Made by a program: the position numbers and the translations under genes. Under the pieces are notes generated by a model. The model worked only from the letters and a program-made list of their open reading frames with translations, had not been told where the DNA came from and made no database searches. Positions 27,514 through 37,800 of a DNA stretch of 64,000 nt are shown here, piece by piece. The stretch covers positions 1 through 64,000 of the forward strand of contig NZ_OANU01000093.1 of the NCBI RefSeq assembly GCF_900089835.1, read 5' to 3'. How positions within the stretch are numbered: position 1 is the first letter of the stretch; every line of letters starts with the position of its first letter. This DNA comes from Vibrio thalassae. GTDB lineage: Bacteria > Pseudomonadota > Gammaproteobacteria > Enterobacterales > Vibrionaceae.

Positions 27514-27596
27514 GCTTATGATAATAGTTCCTATTACGATTTGTGGGCATTGTACTGGTATTGTAAGATATTGAAAGTGTTATTGATGGACGTATC

Positions 27597-28070
27597 ATGA
27601 ATCTAGAAAACTACGAACGCTTGGCGAAGCAGGCCACAGCACTCATCGAATCCGAAACGGATTTTATTGCTAACTTATCTAATATTAGTGCACTTCTTTT
27701 CATGGAGTTAGATGATCTTAACTGGGCTGGTTTTTATTTAATGAAACAAGGCGAGTTAGTCTTAGGTCCATTCCAAGGAAAACCAGCGTGTGTGCGTATT
27801 CCTGTTGGCCGAGGCGTCTGTGGAACAGCGGTCGCAACCAACACGGTCCAACGTGTATACGACGTACACGCTTTTGAAGGTCATATTGCATGTGATGCTG
27901 CTAGTAATTCTGAAATCGTGATTCCATTTTCGATCGGTAGTGAAGTGGTTGGAGTTCTTGATATTGATAGCCCAACAATTGGTCGATTCAGTGAAATTGA
28001 TGAAGAGGGACTCACAAACTTTATGAATTCGGTAGAAAAGGTGCTCAATTCACATACAAACGCGGCGTAA
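27597..28070 (+). CDS. msrC: Free methionine-(R)-sulfoxide reductase (GAF fold)
   Basis: 157 residues, the size of E. coli YebR/MsrC (about 165). A single GAF domain carries the three redox cysteines: one in GKPACVRIPVGRGVCG (two cysteines) and one in HIACDAASNSEIV. It reduces free Met-R-SO, protecting cellular methionine. It heads the msrC-proQ-prc block, in the same order as in E. coli, and is divergent from the ABC exporter. Confidence 0.93.
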   Translation: MNLENYERLAKQATALIESETDFIANLSNISALLFMELDDLNWAGFYLMKQGELVLGPFQGKPACVRIPVGRGVCGTAVATNTVQRVYDVHAFEGHIACDAASNSEIVIPFSIGSEVVGVLDIDSPTIGRFSEIDEEGLTNFMNSVEKVLNSHTNAA

Positions 28071-28168
28071 AATGAAATTTGCCTGTGGTTTTTCTAGTGC
28101 AGGTCACTATAATACCAAGAATATTTTTCTTAATGCTTTGCGGATAACCGCATTAACCAGGAACCCAC

Positions 28169-28798
28169 ATGGAAAACACTGAGAAGTTGAAGAACAGCAA
28201 AGAAATTATCGCGTATATTGCTGAATGTTTCCCTAAATGCTTTACTGTAGAAGGTGAAGCAAAACCACTTAAAATTGGTATCTTTCAAGATCTTGCTGAA
28301 CGTTTAAAAGATGATGAGAAAGTCAGTAAGACTCAGCTACGTGCAGCGTTAAGACAATACACTTCTTCTTGGCGTTATCTACATGGTGTAAAACCAGGTG
28401 CTGTACGTGTTGATCTAGATGGCAACGAATGTGGTGAACTTGAAGCGGAACACGTTGAACACGCTCAAGCTACACTAGCTGAAAGTAAAGCGAAAGTAGC
28501 GGCTCGTCGTAAAGAGCAAGCTCATAAAGCTCGTGATGAAGGCAAGGCAAAACCAAAAGCTAAAAAGCCTCAAACACGTAAATCACACAACAATACTAAC
28601 AAACCAGCGAAAGTAAATACGCCAGTTGAAACGCGCGCTTTGAATGCAGATGAAATGATCATCGGCAAACAAGTAAACGTAAACATGGGCAAAGGGAACA
28701 TGGCTGCGACCATTGTTGAAATCAATAAGGAAGATGTGCGAGTTCAGCTAGTAAATGGCCTACAAATGGTTGTTAAAGCGGAGCACCTGCGCGCATAA
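28169..28798 (+). CDS. proQ: RNA chaperone ProQ
   Basis: 209 residues (E. coli 232). An N-terminal FinO/ProQ domain (about 8-120: [36 protein letters not shown]) is followed by a basic, alanine-lysine-rich linker (about 110-155) and a C-terminal Tudor/SH3-like domain ([21 protein letters not shown]). ProQ binds structured small RNAs and mRNA 3' ends. AGGA precedes the ATG. prc begins 17 bp after its stop codon, so the two are co-transcribed as in enterobacteria. Confidence 0.95.
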   Translation: MENTEKLKNSKEIIAYIAECFPKCFTVEGEAKPLKIGIFQDLAERLKDDEKVSKTQLRAALRQYTSSWRYLHGVKPGAVRVDLDGNECGELEAEHVEHAQATLAESKAKVAARRKEQAHKARDEGKAKPKAKKPQTRKSHNNTNKPAKVNTPVETRALNADEMIIGKQVNVNMGKGNMAATIVEINKEDVRVQLVNGLQMVVKAEHLRA

Positions 28799-28815
28799 AG
28801 GAGAAATTCCTACGC

Positions 28816-30819
28816 ATGAAGTGCCGTTTAAAATTATCGATAGTAGCTGCTAGCCTTTGGCTAGCAGCTACATCAGCTCACGCTATGGAAGCGAAATCTA
28901 AAAAATCAGATATTCCTACCTTAGCTCCTGAAGTACAACACGAAACAGCCAGTAAACGTGTAACGTCTCGTTTTACTCGTTCTCACTACAAACACTTCAC
29001 TTTAGACGATGAATCTTCAAAAGCGATATTTGCACGTTATTTGGAAATGCTCGACTACAATAGAAACATCTTCACCCAAGCAGATATCGACAAGTTTAAC
29101 TCTTGGGCGAACCAGTTAGATGATCAACTCAAAGCCGGTAATAACCAAATAGCTTTCGACGTGTACAATTTGTCGATGCAAAAACGTTATGACAGATTTG
29201 CCTACGCCTTATCTTTGCTAGATAAAGAAATGAATTTTGATGTTGACGAAAAAATCACCCTAGACCGCTCAGAGGCTGCTTGGCCCAAAGATGAAGCTGA
29301 GCTAAATGAGCTTTGGCGTAAACGCGTGAAATACGATGCGCTAAATCTGAAGTTGGCTGGGAAAAACTGGGATGAAATCAAAGAGACGTTGAGTAAGCGT
29401 TACAACAACGCAATCAAACGATTAACTCAATCACATAGCGAAGATGCGTTTCAGATTTACATGAATGCTTTCGCTCGTGAAGTGGATCCTCACACCAGTT
29501 ACTTGTCTCCGCGCTCTGCCGAGCAGTTCCAATCAGAAATGAACCTGTCTCTGGAAGGGATTGGTGCAGTTCTTCAGCTTACGGATGATTACACAGTTAT
29601 TCGCTCTTTAGTAGCTGGAGGGCCAGCTTCTAAGAGTAAGAAGCTCGCTGAAGGCGATAAAATCATCGGTGTTGGACAAGATGGTGAAGAAATTGTCGAT
29701 GTTATCGGTTGGCGACTCGATGATGTTGTTCAGCTCATCAAAGGTCCAAAGGGCACTAAGGTTAAACTGCAAATCTTACCTGCAGGTAAAGATGCGAAAG
29801 CAACCGTGGTTGAAATTGTTCGTGACAAGATTCGCCTAGAAGACCGTGCTGTCAAGTCTGAAATTATTGAAAAGGATGGCAAGAAAATAGGGGTGCTTGA
29901 AGTACCGAGTTTCTATGTCGGACTTTCCAAAGACACTGACAAGTTGATCTCAGAACTGAAAGAGAAGGGTGTCGACGGGATCGTTGTTGACCTGCGTAAC
30001 AACGGTGGTGGCGCGTTGACGGAAGCGACTGCCATGTCAGGACTGTTCATTAATAGTGGTCCGGTGGTTCAGGTTCGTGATAGTTACGGTCGAGTGAATG
30101 TCAACAGTGATACTGATGGAAAGATCAGTTATCAAGGTCCATTAACCGTATTGGTCAACCGCTACAGTGCATCCGCATCTGAAATTTTTGCCGCTGCAAT
30201 GCAAGACTATGGACGCGCCATTGTGTTGGGTGAAAACTCTTTTGGAAAAGGGACCGTGCAGCAACATCGTTCTTTAAACCACATCTATGATCTATTCGAT
30301 AAAGAACTAGGCTATGTACAATATACGATCCAGAAATTCTACCGAATTAATGGTGGTAGTACTCAGAACAAAGGTGTGGTTCCTGACATCGCTTTCCCTA
30401 CGCCAATCGATCCCGCTGAAACAGGTGAAAGTGTTGAAGATAATGCACTTCCATGGGACAGCATAGATAAAGCGAAATATACTGAGTTACAACGTAATGA
30501 TGACTTGGTGACGTCGTTGACGAAAAAGCATGAGGAACGCATCAAATCGGATATGGAATTTGGATTTATTGCAGAAGACATCGCTAAGTACAAATCCGAG
30601 AAAGATGATAAAACTTTGTCTTTAAGGGAATCTGCGCGTAAAGCAGAAAGCGACAACAATGACGAGCTTCGACTGCAGCGTGTTAACTTACGTCAAAAAG
30701 CAGCAGGTAAAGAACCTTACAAGTCTTTGGATGATATCCCTAAAGATTACGAAGTTCCCGACGCTTACCTTGACGAGGCTGTCGCTATCACGGTAGATAT
30801 GGTCAATAGTCAGCCGTAA
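28816..30819 (+). CDS. prc: Tail-specific carboxy-terminal protease Prc
   Basis: 667 residues (E. coli 682). A signal peptide (1-23) sends it to the periplasm. A PDZ domain (about 235-320: GIGAVLQLTDDYTVIRSLVAGGPA) precedes the S41 protease core. The catalytic set is visible: S453 in SASASEIF, D464 in MQDYG and K478 in SFGKGTVQQ, with spacing identical to the known Ser/Asp/Lys of E. coli Prc. It trims C-termini such as FtsI and degrades tagged or misfolded envelope proteins. AGGAG lies 11 bases before its ATG, and a terminator follows. Confidence 0.96.
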   Translation: MKCRLKLSIVAASLWLAATSAHAMEAKSKKSDIPTLAPEVQHETASKRVTSRFTRSHYKHFTLDDESSKAIFARYLEMLDYNRNIFTQADIDKFNSWANQLDDQLKAGNNQIAFDVYNLSMQKRYDRFAYALSLLDKEMNFDVDEKITLDRSEAAWPKDEAELNELWRKRVKYDALNLKLAGKNWDEIKETLSKRYNNAIKRLTQSHSEDAFQIYMNAFAREVDPHTSYLSPRSAEQFQSEMNLSLEGIGAVLQLTDDYTVIRSLVAGGPASKSKKLAEGDKIIGVGQDGEEIVDVIGWRLDDVVQLIKGPKGTKVKLQILPAGKDAKATVVEIVRDKIRLEDRAVKSEIIEKDGKKIGVLEVPSFYVGLSKDTDKLISELKEKGVDGIVVDLRNNGGGALTEATAMSGLFINSGPVVQVRDSYGRVNVNSDTDGKISYQGPLTVLVNRYSASASEIFAAAMQDYGRAIVLGENSFGKGTVQQHRSLNHIYDLFDKELGYVQYTIQKFYRINGGSTQNKGVVPDIAFPTPIDPAETGESVEDNALPWDSIDKAKYTELQRNDDLVTSLTKKHEERIKSDMEFGFIAEDIAKYKSEKDDKTLSLRESARKAESDNNDELRLQRVNLRQKAAGKEPYKSLDDIPKDYEVPDAYLDEAVAITVDMVNSQP

Positions 30820-30835
30820 TCCTGTTATAAAAACC

Positions 30836-30863
30836 AAAAAGCGAGCGAAAGCTCGCTTTTTTT
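30836..30863 (+). terminator. Rho-independent terminator after prc
   Basis: AAAAAGCGAGC, a GAAA tetraloop and GCTCGCTTTTTTT. Confidence 0.95.
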
Positions 30864-30907
30864 GTACTTTCTGAGTGCCTCAAAATTAATACATAAAATT
30901 AAAAAGC

Positions 30908-30921
30908 GTGATTTAGATCAA
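30908..30921 (+). promoter_or_regulatory. FNR/CRP-type palindrome upstream of the secreted repeat protein
   Basis: GTGATTTAGATCAA differs from the FNR box TTGATNNNNATCAA at one base and also fits a CRP half-site pair (GTGA-N6-TCA). It lies 61 bp before the ATG at 30982, a plausible activator position. Which protein uses it cannot be told from the sequence. Confidence 0.4.
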
Positions 30922-30981
30922 AATATTTAGCAATCTCGTACTAACCCACCTAAGCTTAAAGTAACTGTAAGGGGGATACAT

Positions 30982-31644
30982 ATGAGATGGATCACGCTAC
31001 TTTTATGTGTTTTTTCGTTTGGAGTGTTGTCTGAAATACGAAGGGACAACAATGACTTAACGCAATTTGACCAACCGTTTTTGTTGGGCGACTGGTACTT
31101 GGTAAATCCAAGCCCAGCAGAAGGGCCGGATACCTTTTTAGCTATTAAACTGACGCTGGAGTCTAATTACACTTTTTCGATTGATATCCAAAAACAAGAT
31201 TACAGTATTGAGCACTGGGAAGGGTTATTCACCGCCAATGATGACACCATCATTCTCGGACTGAATAGTGATGAACCACAAGCCTACAGTTATAGTGGCA
31301 ATCATAATATGCTCAATTTGAACGGTGTGGTTTTTACCAAGGCGTTATCAAATGCGCTAGCGGGAATTTGGTCTTCGGTGAGCGTGACTGGCAACGACGA
31401 GCATGCTCAAGAAATAGCTCGAATGGACCTAATTCTCCAACCTGATTTCGTATTTACGTTTCGTGTGAGTTCAAGCGATGGCGATGAAGCGATTCATAGT
31501 GGTGTGTATTACACAGAAGATGACCATATCGTCTTGCTTTATAAAGATGGTGAACATGACGCGACTTATACATTGAACCAAGATGAACTCACTCTCGAAG
31601 TTGAGGGTGGTGATATGTTTGCCGTCCTCAATCGCATCCGTTAA
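30982..31644 (+). CDS. Secreted hypothetical protein with two repeated beta-rich units
   Basis: 220 residues; I do not recognise the family. A signal peptide covers about 1-17. Two similar halves follow. Unit 1 (about 34-118) has GDWYLVN, LTLESNYTFSIDI, EGLFTANDDTIILGL, SYSGNHNMLNLNG, VFTKAL. Unit 2 (about 125-219) has GIWSSVS, LILQPDFVFTFRV, SGVYYTEDDHIVLLY, TYTLNQDELTLEV, MFAVLNRI. The pattern resembles the short beta-barrel units of lipocalin-like stress proteins, but that is a guess. It has no lipobox cysteine. Monocistronic, with an FNR/CRP-like site upstream and a terminator downstream. Confidence 0.72.
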   Translation: MRWITLLLCVFSFGVLSEIRRDNNDLTQFDQPFLLGDWYLVNPSPAEGPDTFLAIKLTLESNYTFSIDIQKQDYSIEHWEGLFTANDDTIILGLNSDEPQAYSYSGNHNMLNLNGVVFTKALSNALAGIWSSVSVTGNDEHAQEIARMDLILQPDFVFTFRVSSSDGDEAIHSGVYYTEDDHIVLLYKDGEHDATYTLNQDELTLEVEGGDMFAVLNRIR

Positions 31645-31662
31645 CATCAGCAACAATCCATT

Positions 31663-31693
31663 AAAAGCGTCAACTTAGTTTGACGCTTTTTTT
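31663..31693 (+). terminator. Rho-independent terminator
   Basis: AAAAGCGTCAA and TTGACGCTTTTTTT form the stem around a short loop after the secreted repeat protein. Confidence 0.92.
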
Positions 31694-31783
31694 ATGTCCA
31701 ATTCTGCACAGTTACTTATCAAAGGTATATAATCGTCAAGGATTAAGCGAACTTTGCTAACGATAATAATATAAGGACAAAGG

Positions 31784-34393
31784 ATGACCGAGTCAGCACC
31801 TAAAGCCAAATACCGTAGCGACTATCAAACATCGTCGCATACGATCACAGATGTCAATCTTACTTTCGACCTTCACGAAACCCAAACTAAAGTGACCGCC
31901 GTTTCACAAGTTAAGCAACTTGGTGACGAGAGTACTTTAGTGCTGGATGGAGAAAATGTTGAACTTATTAACATGTCGGTTAATGAAGAAGCCTGGAGCG
32001 ATTTTACCATTACCGAAACTGGCATAGAAATTTCAAATCTACCTCAAGAGTTTGAGTTGGTAGTAGAAAACTATATTTCTCCATCAACAAACACTGCGCT
32101 GGAAGGCTTGTACATTTCTGATGGATCATATTGCACGCAATGTGAAGCGGAAGGCTTCCGACGCATTACTTATTTCTTAGACCGACCAGACGTTCTTGCC
32201 AAATACACAACAAAAGTCATCGCCGATAAAACGGCTTTCCCATATCTTCTTAGCAACGGTAACAAAATAGAACAAGGTGAACTAGAAGGTGGTAAACACT
32301 TCGTCACTTGGGAAGATCCGCATCCTAAGCCTTCATATCTATTCGCTCTCGTTGCTGGTGACTTTGATGTGCTTCGTGATGTCTTCAAAACACGTTCAGG
32401 CAGAGATGTTGCTCTGGAAATTTTCGTAGACAAAGGTAATCTCGACCGCGCTAACCATGCCATGGTTTCACTGATCAACTCGATGAAGTGGGATGAACAA
32501 AGATTCGGTCTTGAGTATGACTTAGACATTTATATGATCGTCGCAGTCGACTTCTTTAATATGGGTGCGATGGAGAATAAGGGGCTAAACGTCTTCAACT
32601 CTAAGTTTGTGTTGGCTAATGACCAAACAGCAACAGACACCGACTACCTTGGAATCGAAGCTGTTATTGGTCATGAGTATTTCCACAACTGGACGGGTAA
32701 CCGAGTGACTTGTCGTGACTGGTTCCAGTTGAGTTTGAAAGAAGGTCTAACCGTCTTCCGCGACCAGGAGTTCTCTTCTGATTTAGGCTCTAGGTCTGTG
32801 AATCGTATTAATAATGTTCGTATTATTCGTGGTCCGCAGTTTGCTGAAGATGCTAGTCCGATGTCGCACCCAATCAGACCAGACAAAGTTATTGAAATGA
32901 ATAACTTTTACACGTTGACTGTCTATGAAAAGGGAAGTGAAGTCATTCGAATGATGCATACGCTGCTAGGCGAAGATAAATTCCAAGCAGGTATGAGACT
33001 TTACTTTGAAAGGCATGATGGTACTGCTGCAACGTGTGAAGATTTCGTTTGTGCAATGGAAGATACATCGGGAATCGATCTGAAGCAATTCCGTCTTTGG
33101 TACAGTCAATCGGGTACGCCAACACTAACGGTTACTGATAGTTATGATGAATCTGCGAAGACTTATACACTTAAGGTTTCTCAACACACTCAGTCGACTC
33201 AAGATCAAGCGGACAAACAAGCGTTACATATTCCATTTGACGTAGAACTGTATGACGAACATGGAAATTGTTTTGAGTTACGCTGTAACGGTTCTGAGTT
33301 AAATAATGTGTTAAACGTGACTCAGAATGAACAGGAATTTGTGTTTGAGAACATCGCATCGAAACCGGTGCCTTCGATGCTTCGTGAGTTTTCAGCCCCG
33401 GTTCGTCTTGATTTCGATTACAGTGATGAGCAATTAGCCTTTCTCATGATCAACGCGAAAAACGATTTTGCCAAGTGGGATGCTGGGCAGATGTTATTAG
33501 CGAAGTACATTAAGTCTAATGTGAGTTCTGTTCAAAGTGGCGGTAGCGTTGAACTGCCAAGCTTAGTGGTTGACGCATTTAGAGGCGTTCTCCTAAACAA
33601 GGATCTGGACGAAGCGTTTATTGCTGAAGCCTTATCATTACCAAGCTTTAATGAAGTGGCGGGATGGTATAACACGGTAGATGTCGATGCAGTATGTGAT
33701 GTGTTAAAAGGCATTAAGTCATTACTAGCAGATGCTCTACAAGATGAATTATCCGCACTCTATCAGACTTTGACTCAGTCTGATTATTCGATTGAGCATG
33801 ATGCAATTGGCAAACGCTCGTTAAGAAACCTGTGTTTACAATATTTGGTTAACGTTGAAGACTATCAACACTTAGCCGAGCAACAATACCGCAATGCTAA
33901 TAACATGACGGACACTATTGCTGCGATGTCAGCAGCAAATAGTGCATCACTTTCGTGTCGTCAGTCACTGATGGATGATTACAGTGAGAAGTGGAGTCAT
34001 GACGGATTGGTGATGGATAAATGGTTTGCCCTACAAGGTTCTAACCCAGCAAGTAACGCTTTAGATAATGTGAAACATTGCATGTCACATAAAGCGTTTA
34101 GTTTAAGCAACCCTAATCGTACTCGTAGTTTGATTGGGTCTTTCTTGAACATGAACCCGCGTCGCTTCCATGATATCTCGGGTGAAGGTTATCAATTTGC
34201 TGGTGAAATCTTAATGCAGTTAAATGAGTCAAATCCACAAGTTGCTTCACGGTTAATCGACCCGTTGCTTAAATTGAAAAAGTACGACGAGAAACGTCAG
34301 GAACTGATTAAACTCGAATTGAATAAATTGCGCAGTTTGGACAACTTAGCTAAAGACTTATTTGAAAAAGTTACCAAAGCACTAGAGTCGTAA
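31784..34393 (+). CDS. pepN: Aminopeptidase N
   Basis: 869 residues (E. coli 870), a cytosolic M1 zinc aminopeptidase that removes N-terminal residues during peptide turnover. The zinc site is H297-E298-x2-H301 (HEYFHNW) with the third ligand E320 in KEGLTVFRDQEF, the same numbering as E. coli. The substrate-binding GAMEN motif precedes it (NMGAMENKGLNVF). Four M1 domains appear complete. Its C-terminal part is intact and a strong terminator follows. It starts the pepN-to-uup block that is conserved in enterobacteria. Confidence 0.97.
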   Translation: MTESAPKAKYRSDYQTSSHTITDVNLTFDLHETQTKVTAVSQVKQLGDESTLVLDGENVELINMSVNEEAWSDFTITETGIEISNLPQEFELVVENYISPSTNTALEGLYISDGSYCTQCEAEGFRRITYFLDRPDVLAKYTTKVIADKTAFPYLLSNGNKIEQGELEGGKHFVTWEDPHPKPSYLFALVAGDFDVLRDVFKTRSGRDVALEIFVDKGNLDRANHAMVSLINSMKWDEQRFGLEYDLDIYMIVAVDFFNMGAMENKGLNVFNSKFVLANDQTATDTDYLGIEAVIGHEYFHNWTGNRVTCRDWFQLSLKEGLTVFRDQEFSSDLGSRSVNRINNVRIIRGPQFAEDASPMSHPIRPDKVIEMNNFYTLTVYEKGSEVIRMMHTLLGEDKFQAGMRLYFERHDGTAATCEDFVCAMEDTSGIDLKQFRLWYSQSGTPTLTVTDSYDESAKTYTLKVSQHTQSTQDQADKQALHIPFDVELYDEHGNCFELRCNGSELNNVLNVTQNEQEFVFENIASKPVPSMLREFSAPVRLDFDYSDEQLAFLMINAKNDFAKWDAGQMLLAKYIKSNVSSVQSGGSVELPSLVVDAFRGVLLNKDLDEAFIAEALSLPSFNEVAGWYNTVDVDAVCDVLKGIKSLLADALQDELSALYQTLTQSDYSIEHDAIGKRSLRNLCLQYLVNVEDYQHLAEQQYRNANNMTDTIAAMSAANSASLSCRQSLMDDYSEKWSHDGLVMDKWFALQGSNPASNALDNVKHCMSHKAFSLSNPNRTRSLIGSFLNMNPRRFHDISGEGYQFAGEILMQLNESNPQVASRLIDPLLKLKKYDEKRQELIKLELNKLRSLDNLAKDLFEKVTKALES

Positions 34394-34397
34394 TAGC

Positions 34398-34438
34398 AAA
34401 CAGCCAGCACTGTATATAAATACAGTGCTGGCTGTTTT
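34398..34438 (+). terminator. Rho-independent terminator after pepN
   Basis: A long stem: AAACAGCCAGCACTGTA pairs with TACAGTGCTGGCTGTTT around TATAAA. Confidence 0.95.
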
Positions 34439-34488
34439 GTTGAGTAAAGCTAAGGAACAATGCTTAAATTGATTAACATTCCAACAAT

Positions 34489-34707
34489 ATGAAACAGTAC
34501 TACTTTAATCTCAATATTTCCTATCATGACTATTTGGCTCACTATACTGGTTATGCATTCAGTATTTTGGTTGTCACCGACGAGCGTTTAAAACTACAAG
34601 TTCCAGCAAGTCGTTTTCGACCATTTTTGACACAATTGGGTCTTAGAGGCCGATTTAGATTGATAACTGACCAGAACAATAAGTTTATACGGTTAGAATC
34701 ACTGTAA
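34489..34707 (+). CDS. DUF2835 family small protein
   Basis: 72 residues. The pattern YYFNLNISYHDYLAHYTGYA, VVTDERLKLQVPASRFRPFLTQLGLRGRF and the final LITDQNNKFIRLE is that of DUF2835, a small protein common in vibrios and pseudomonads with no function known to me. It is probably cytoplasmic, with no signal peptide or membrane segment. The ribosome site is weak. It stands between the pepN terminator and gdhB. Confidence 0.8.
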   Translation: MKQYYFNLNISYHDYLAHYTGYAFSILVVTDERLKLQVPASRFRPFLTQLGLRGRFRLITDQNNKFIRLESL

Positions 34708-34864
34708 CTTCTCTAAATTATAGTGATATGAATAAGTGCATCAGTCACACAATCAAACATTTCCCTGAAACTTCCTCCATTTTTTATTAACTCTTTATCA
34801 ATAAAACTTTTACAATATAGAACAAGCCTACACCCCTAACAAAAACAAAAAGTGGAGCGTTTCT

Positions 34865-37800
34865 ATGACCACGCGCGAACCCGTTGTTCCGGTTCTACTG
34901 GAGAAAGTATATAAGTTGATTGAATCCAAAGTTGAAGGGAGCAATCAACCTTTAGTTACTCAACTCGCTAAACACATTTTCAGCAATGTTTCCCCTGATG
35001 ATTTGCTGCAGAGAAATGAATCTGATCTTTACGGTGCTGTAGTGAGTTTATGGCATCATCTCAATGAGAAAAAATACGACGAAGTCTCGGTTCGAGTATT
35101 TAATCCGACTGTTAGCCGTCATGGTTGGCAATCAACGCACACTATTTTAGAAATTGCGGTTCCTGATTCGCCGTTCTTAGTGGATTCAGTCAAGATGGCA
35201 CTAAATCGAGTCGATCTGACCTGTCATATAATGCTTCATGGTCCAACTCAGTTTGAGCGCGACGAGCAAGGACACATAACATCGGTTAATGAAGGGAAAG
35301 GGCATTTACAGTCGATTTTCCATATTGAAATCGATCGCTTAAGTGACAAAGGAGAAATGTCGGCGCTCAAGGATGAATTAGTCTCTATATTCGAAGATAC
35401 GAGTTTAGTGGTGAACCAATGGGAGGCGATGTCTGACAAGCTAAAGCAAATTACCAAAGATCTAATTAAAAACAAAAAGAAACTTCCTGTCGAAGCCGAT
35501 CGTTTCGATGAAACTATTGCGTTTTTAGCTTGGGTTGGCAACCACAACTTTACCTTTATGGGCTACAAAGAATTTGACCTTATTAATGAAGAGGGAGACT
35601 CAATACTTAAGCCCACAGAAGAGAAAGGTTTAGGTTTATTTGCGAATCAACAACGCGTTCGTCCGGTCAAAATTTCTGAATTTTCTGACTCAGCGCGTTT
35701 AGAAGCGAAAAAGCCTTTCTTACTGATACTGACGAAAGGCAACAAAACAAGTCGTATCCACAGACCTGCATATACGGACTATATTGGTATCAAGAAGTTT
35801 GATGCCAACGGTAAGGTTGTAGGGGAACATCGTTTTACCGGACTTTATACTTCTGCCGTTTATAATCAAAGCGTGTCGACCATTCCACTTATTCGTGAGA
35901 AAGTTGATCGTATCTTGGATGCAAGTGGCTATCGAAATGGATCCTACTCATACAAAGCGCTTCGCAATATTTTAGAGAACTACCCACGTGATGAACTACT
36001 TCAAGCTAAAGAAGAAGAATTACTTGAGATAGGTATGGGTGTGGTTCAAATGCAGGATCGTGATTTGATCCGTCTGTTTGTTCGTAAAGATCCGTTTGGT
36101 CGTTTCTTCAGTTGTATGGTCTATGTTAGCAAAGACCGCTACAACACTCAGCTTCGTAAAGATACACAACGGATCCTTCAAAACTACTTTGGTTGTGAGC
36201 AGGAAGTTGAATTTACGACGTATTTCTCCGAAAGCCCTCTGGCTAGAACCCATTACATTGTAAGGGTTGATAACAACAATATGGATATGGATGTGAAGGC
36301 GATAGAAAGAAACCTAATGGAAGTATCTGCGTCATGGGATGATCGCCTTTCAGAAGCAATAGTTGCTAACTTTGGTGAGAGTAAAGGCCTGCCCTTATCA
36401 AAAGTGTACTCAAGAGCGTTTCCTCGCTCTTACAAAGAGGACATGATGCCAACCTCAGCCGTCGCAGATATTGAACGACTTGAAGCGCTCGATGAAGAAA
36501 ACAAATTAGGAATGTTGTTCTATCGACCACAAGAAGCGGCGGTAGATTCAAAGGAAGTAAAACTTAAGCTATACCATCGTGATGAGCCGATACATTTGTC
36601 TGATGTTATGCCAATGCTTGAAAATCTTGGTCTGCGAGTGATCGGTGAATCACCGTATGAGATCGTTAAGTCAGATGGCGGAACATACTGGATCCTAGAT
36701 TTTGCAATGCTACATAAGAGTGATGCGGTTGTCGATCTTCGAGAAGCTCGCGATCGATTCCAACAAGCATTCGCTGCAATTTGGTCTGGTGGTTTGGAAA
36801 GTGATGGTTTCAACCGTCTTGTGCTAGGGTCCGGATTAACTGGCCGTGAAGTGTCGATCTTAAGAGCGTATGCGCGTTATATGCGTCAAGTCGGCTTCCC
36901 ATTCAGCCAACACTATATTGAAGACACTCTGAATCATTACCCAGATCTAGCAAAAGACCTGGTTGAGTTATTTACACAGCGCTTTATGCCTTCTCTAAAA
37001 GGAAGCAAGAAAGGGCAACAACGTGTTATTGATAAGATTCACAAACAGTTAGATAAAGTAGAAAGCTTGGATGATGACCGTATTATCCGCCGCTACGTCG
37101 AAATGATTTCTGCTACGTTGCGCACTAACTACTATCAGAAAGATAGCAATGGTGTTAACAAGCCTTGGTTATCTCTAAAGCTCGAGCCAAAGAACATTCC
37201 AGAAATTCCAGCTCCAGTACCTGCGTTTGAAATCTTCGTTTATGCGCCGGACATTGAGGGTGTACACCTACGAGGTGGTAAAGTTGCTCGTGGTGGTTTG
37301 CGTTGGTCAGATCGCCAAGAAGATTTCCGTACTGAAATACTTGGGTTGGTGAAAGCGCAACAAGTTAAGAACACGGTGATCGTACCTGTAGGGGCAAAAG
37401 GTGGTTTTGTTTGTAAACGTCAGCCACAGCTATCATCACGTGATGAGATATTTGCTGAAGGGCAACGCTGTTATAAACAGTTCATTAGAGCATTATTGGA
37501 TGTATCGGACAATATTGTTGAAGGTGAAATTGTTCCACCGAAGAGTGTGGTGCGACACGATGAGGACGATCCTTATCTGGTCGTGGCTGCGGATAAAGGA
37601 ACAGCGACGTTTTCGGATCTAGCCAATTTGGTGTCAGCAGAATACCAGTTCTGGCTAGGTGATGCGTTTGCTTCTGGTGGTTCTAATGGCTATGACCATA
37701 AAGCAATGGGCATTACCGCTAAAGGTGGCTGGGAGTCGGTTAAACGTCACTTCCGTGAAATGGGTGTTGATTGTCAGAACGAAGATTTCACTGCTGTTGG

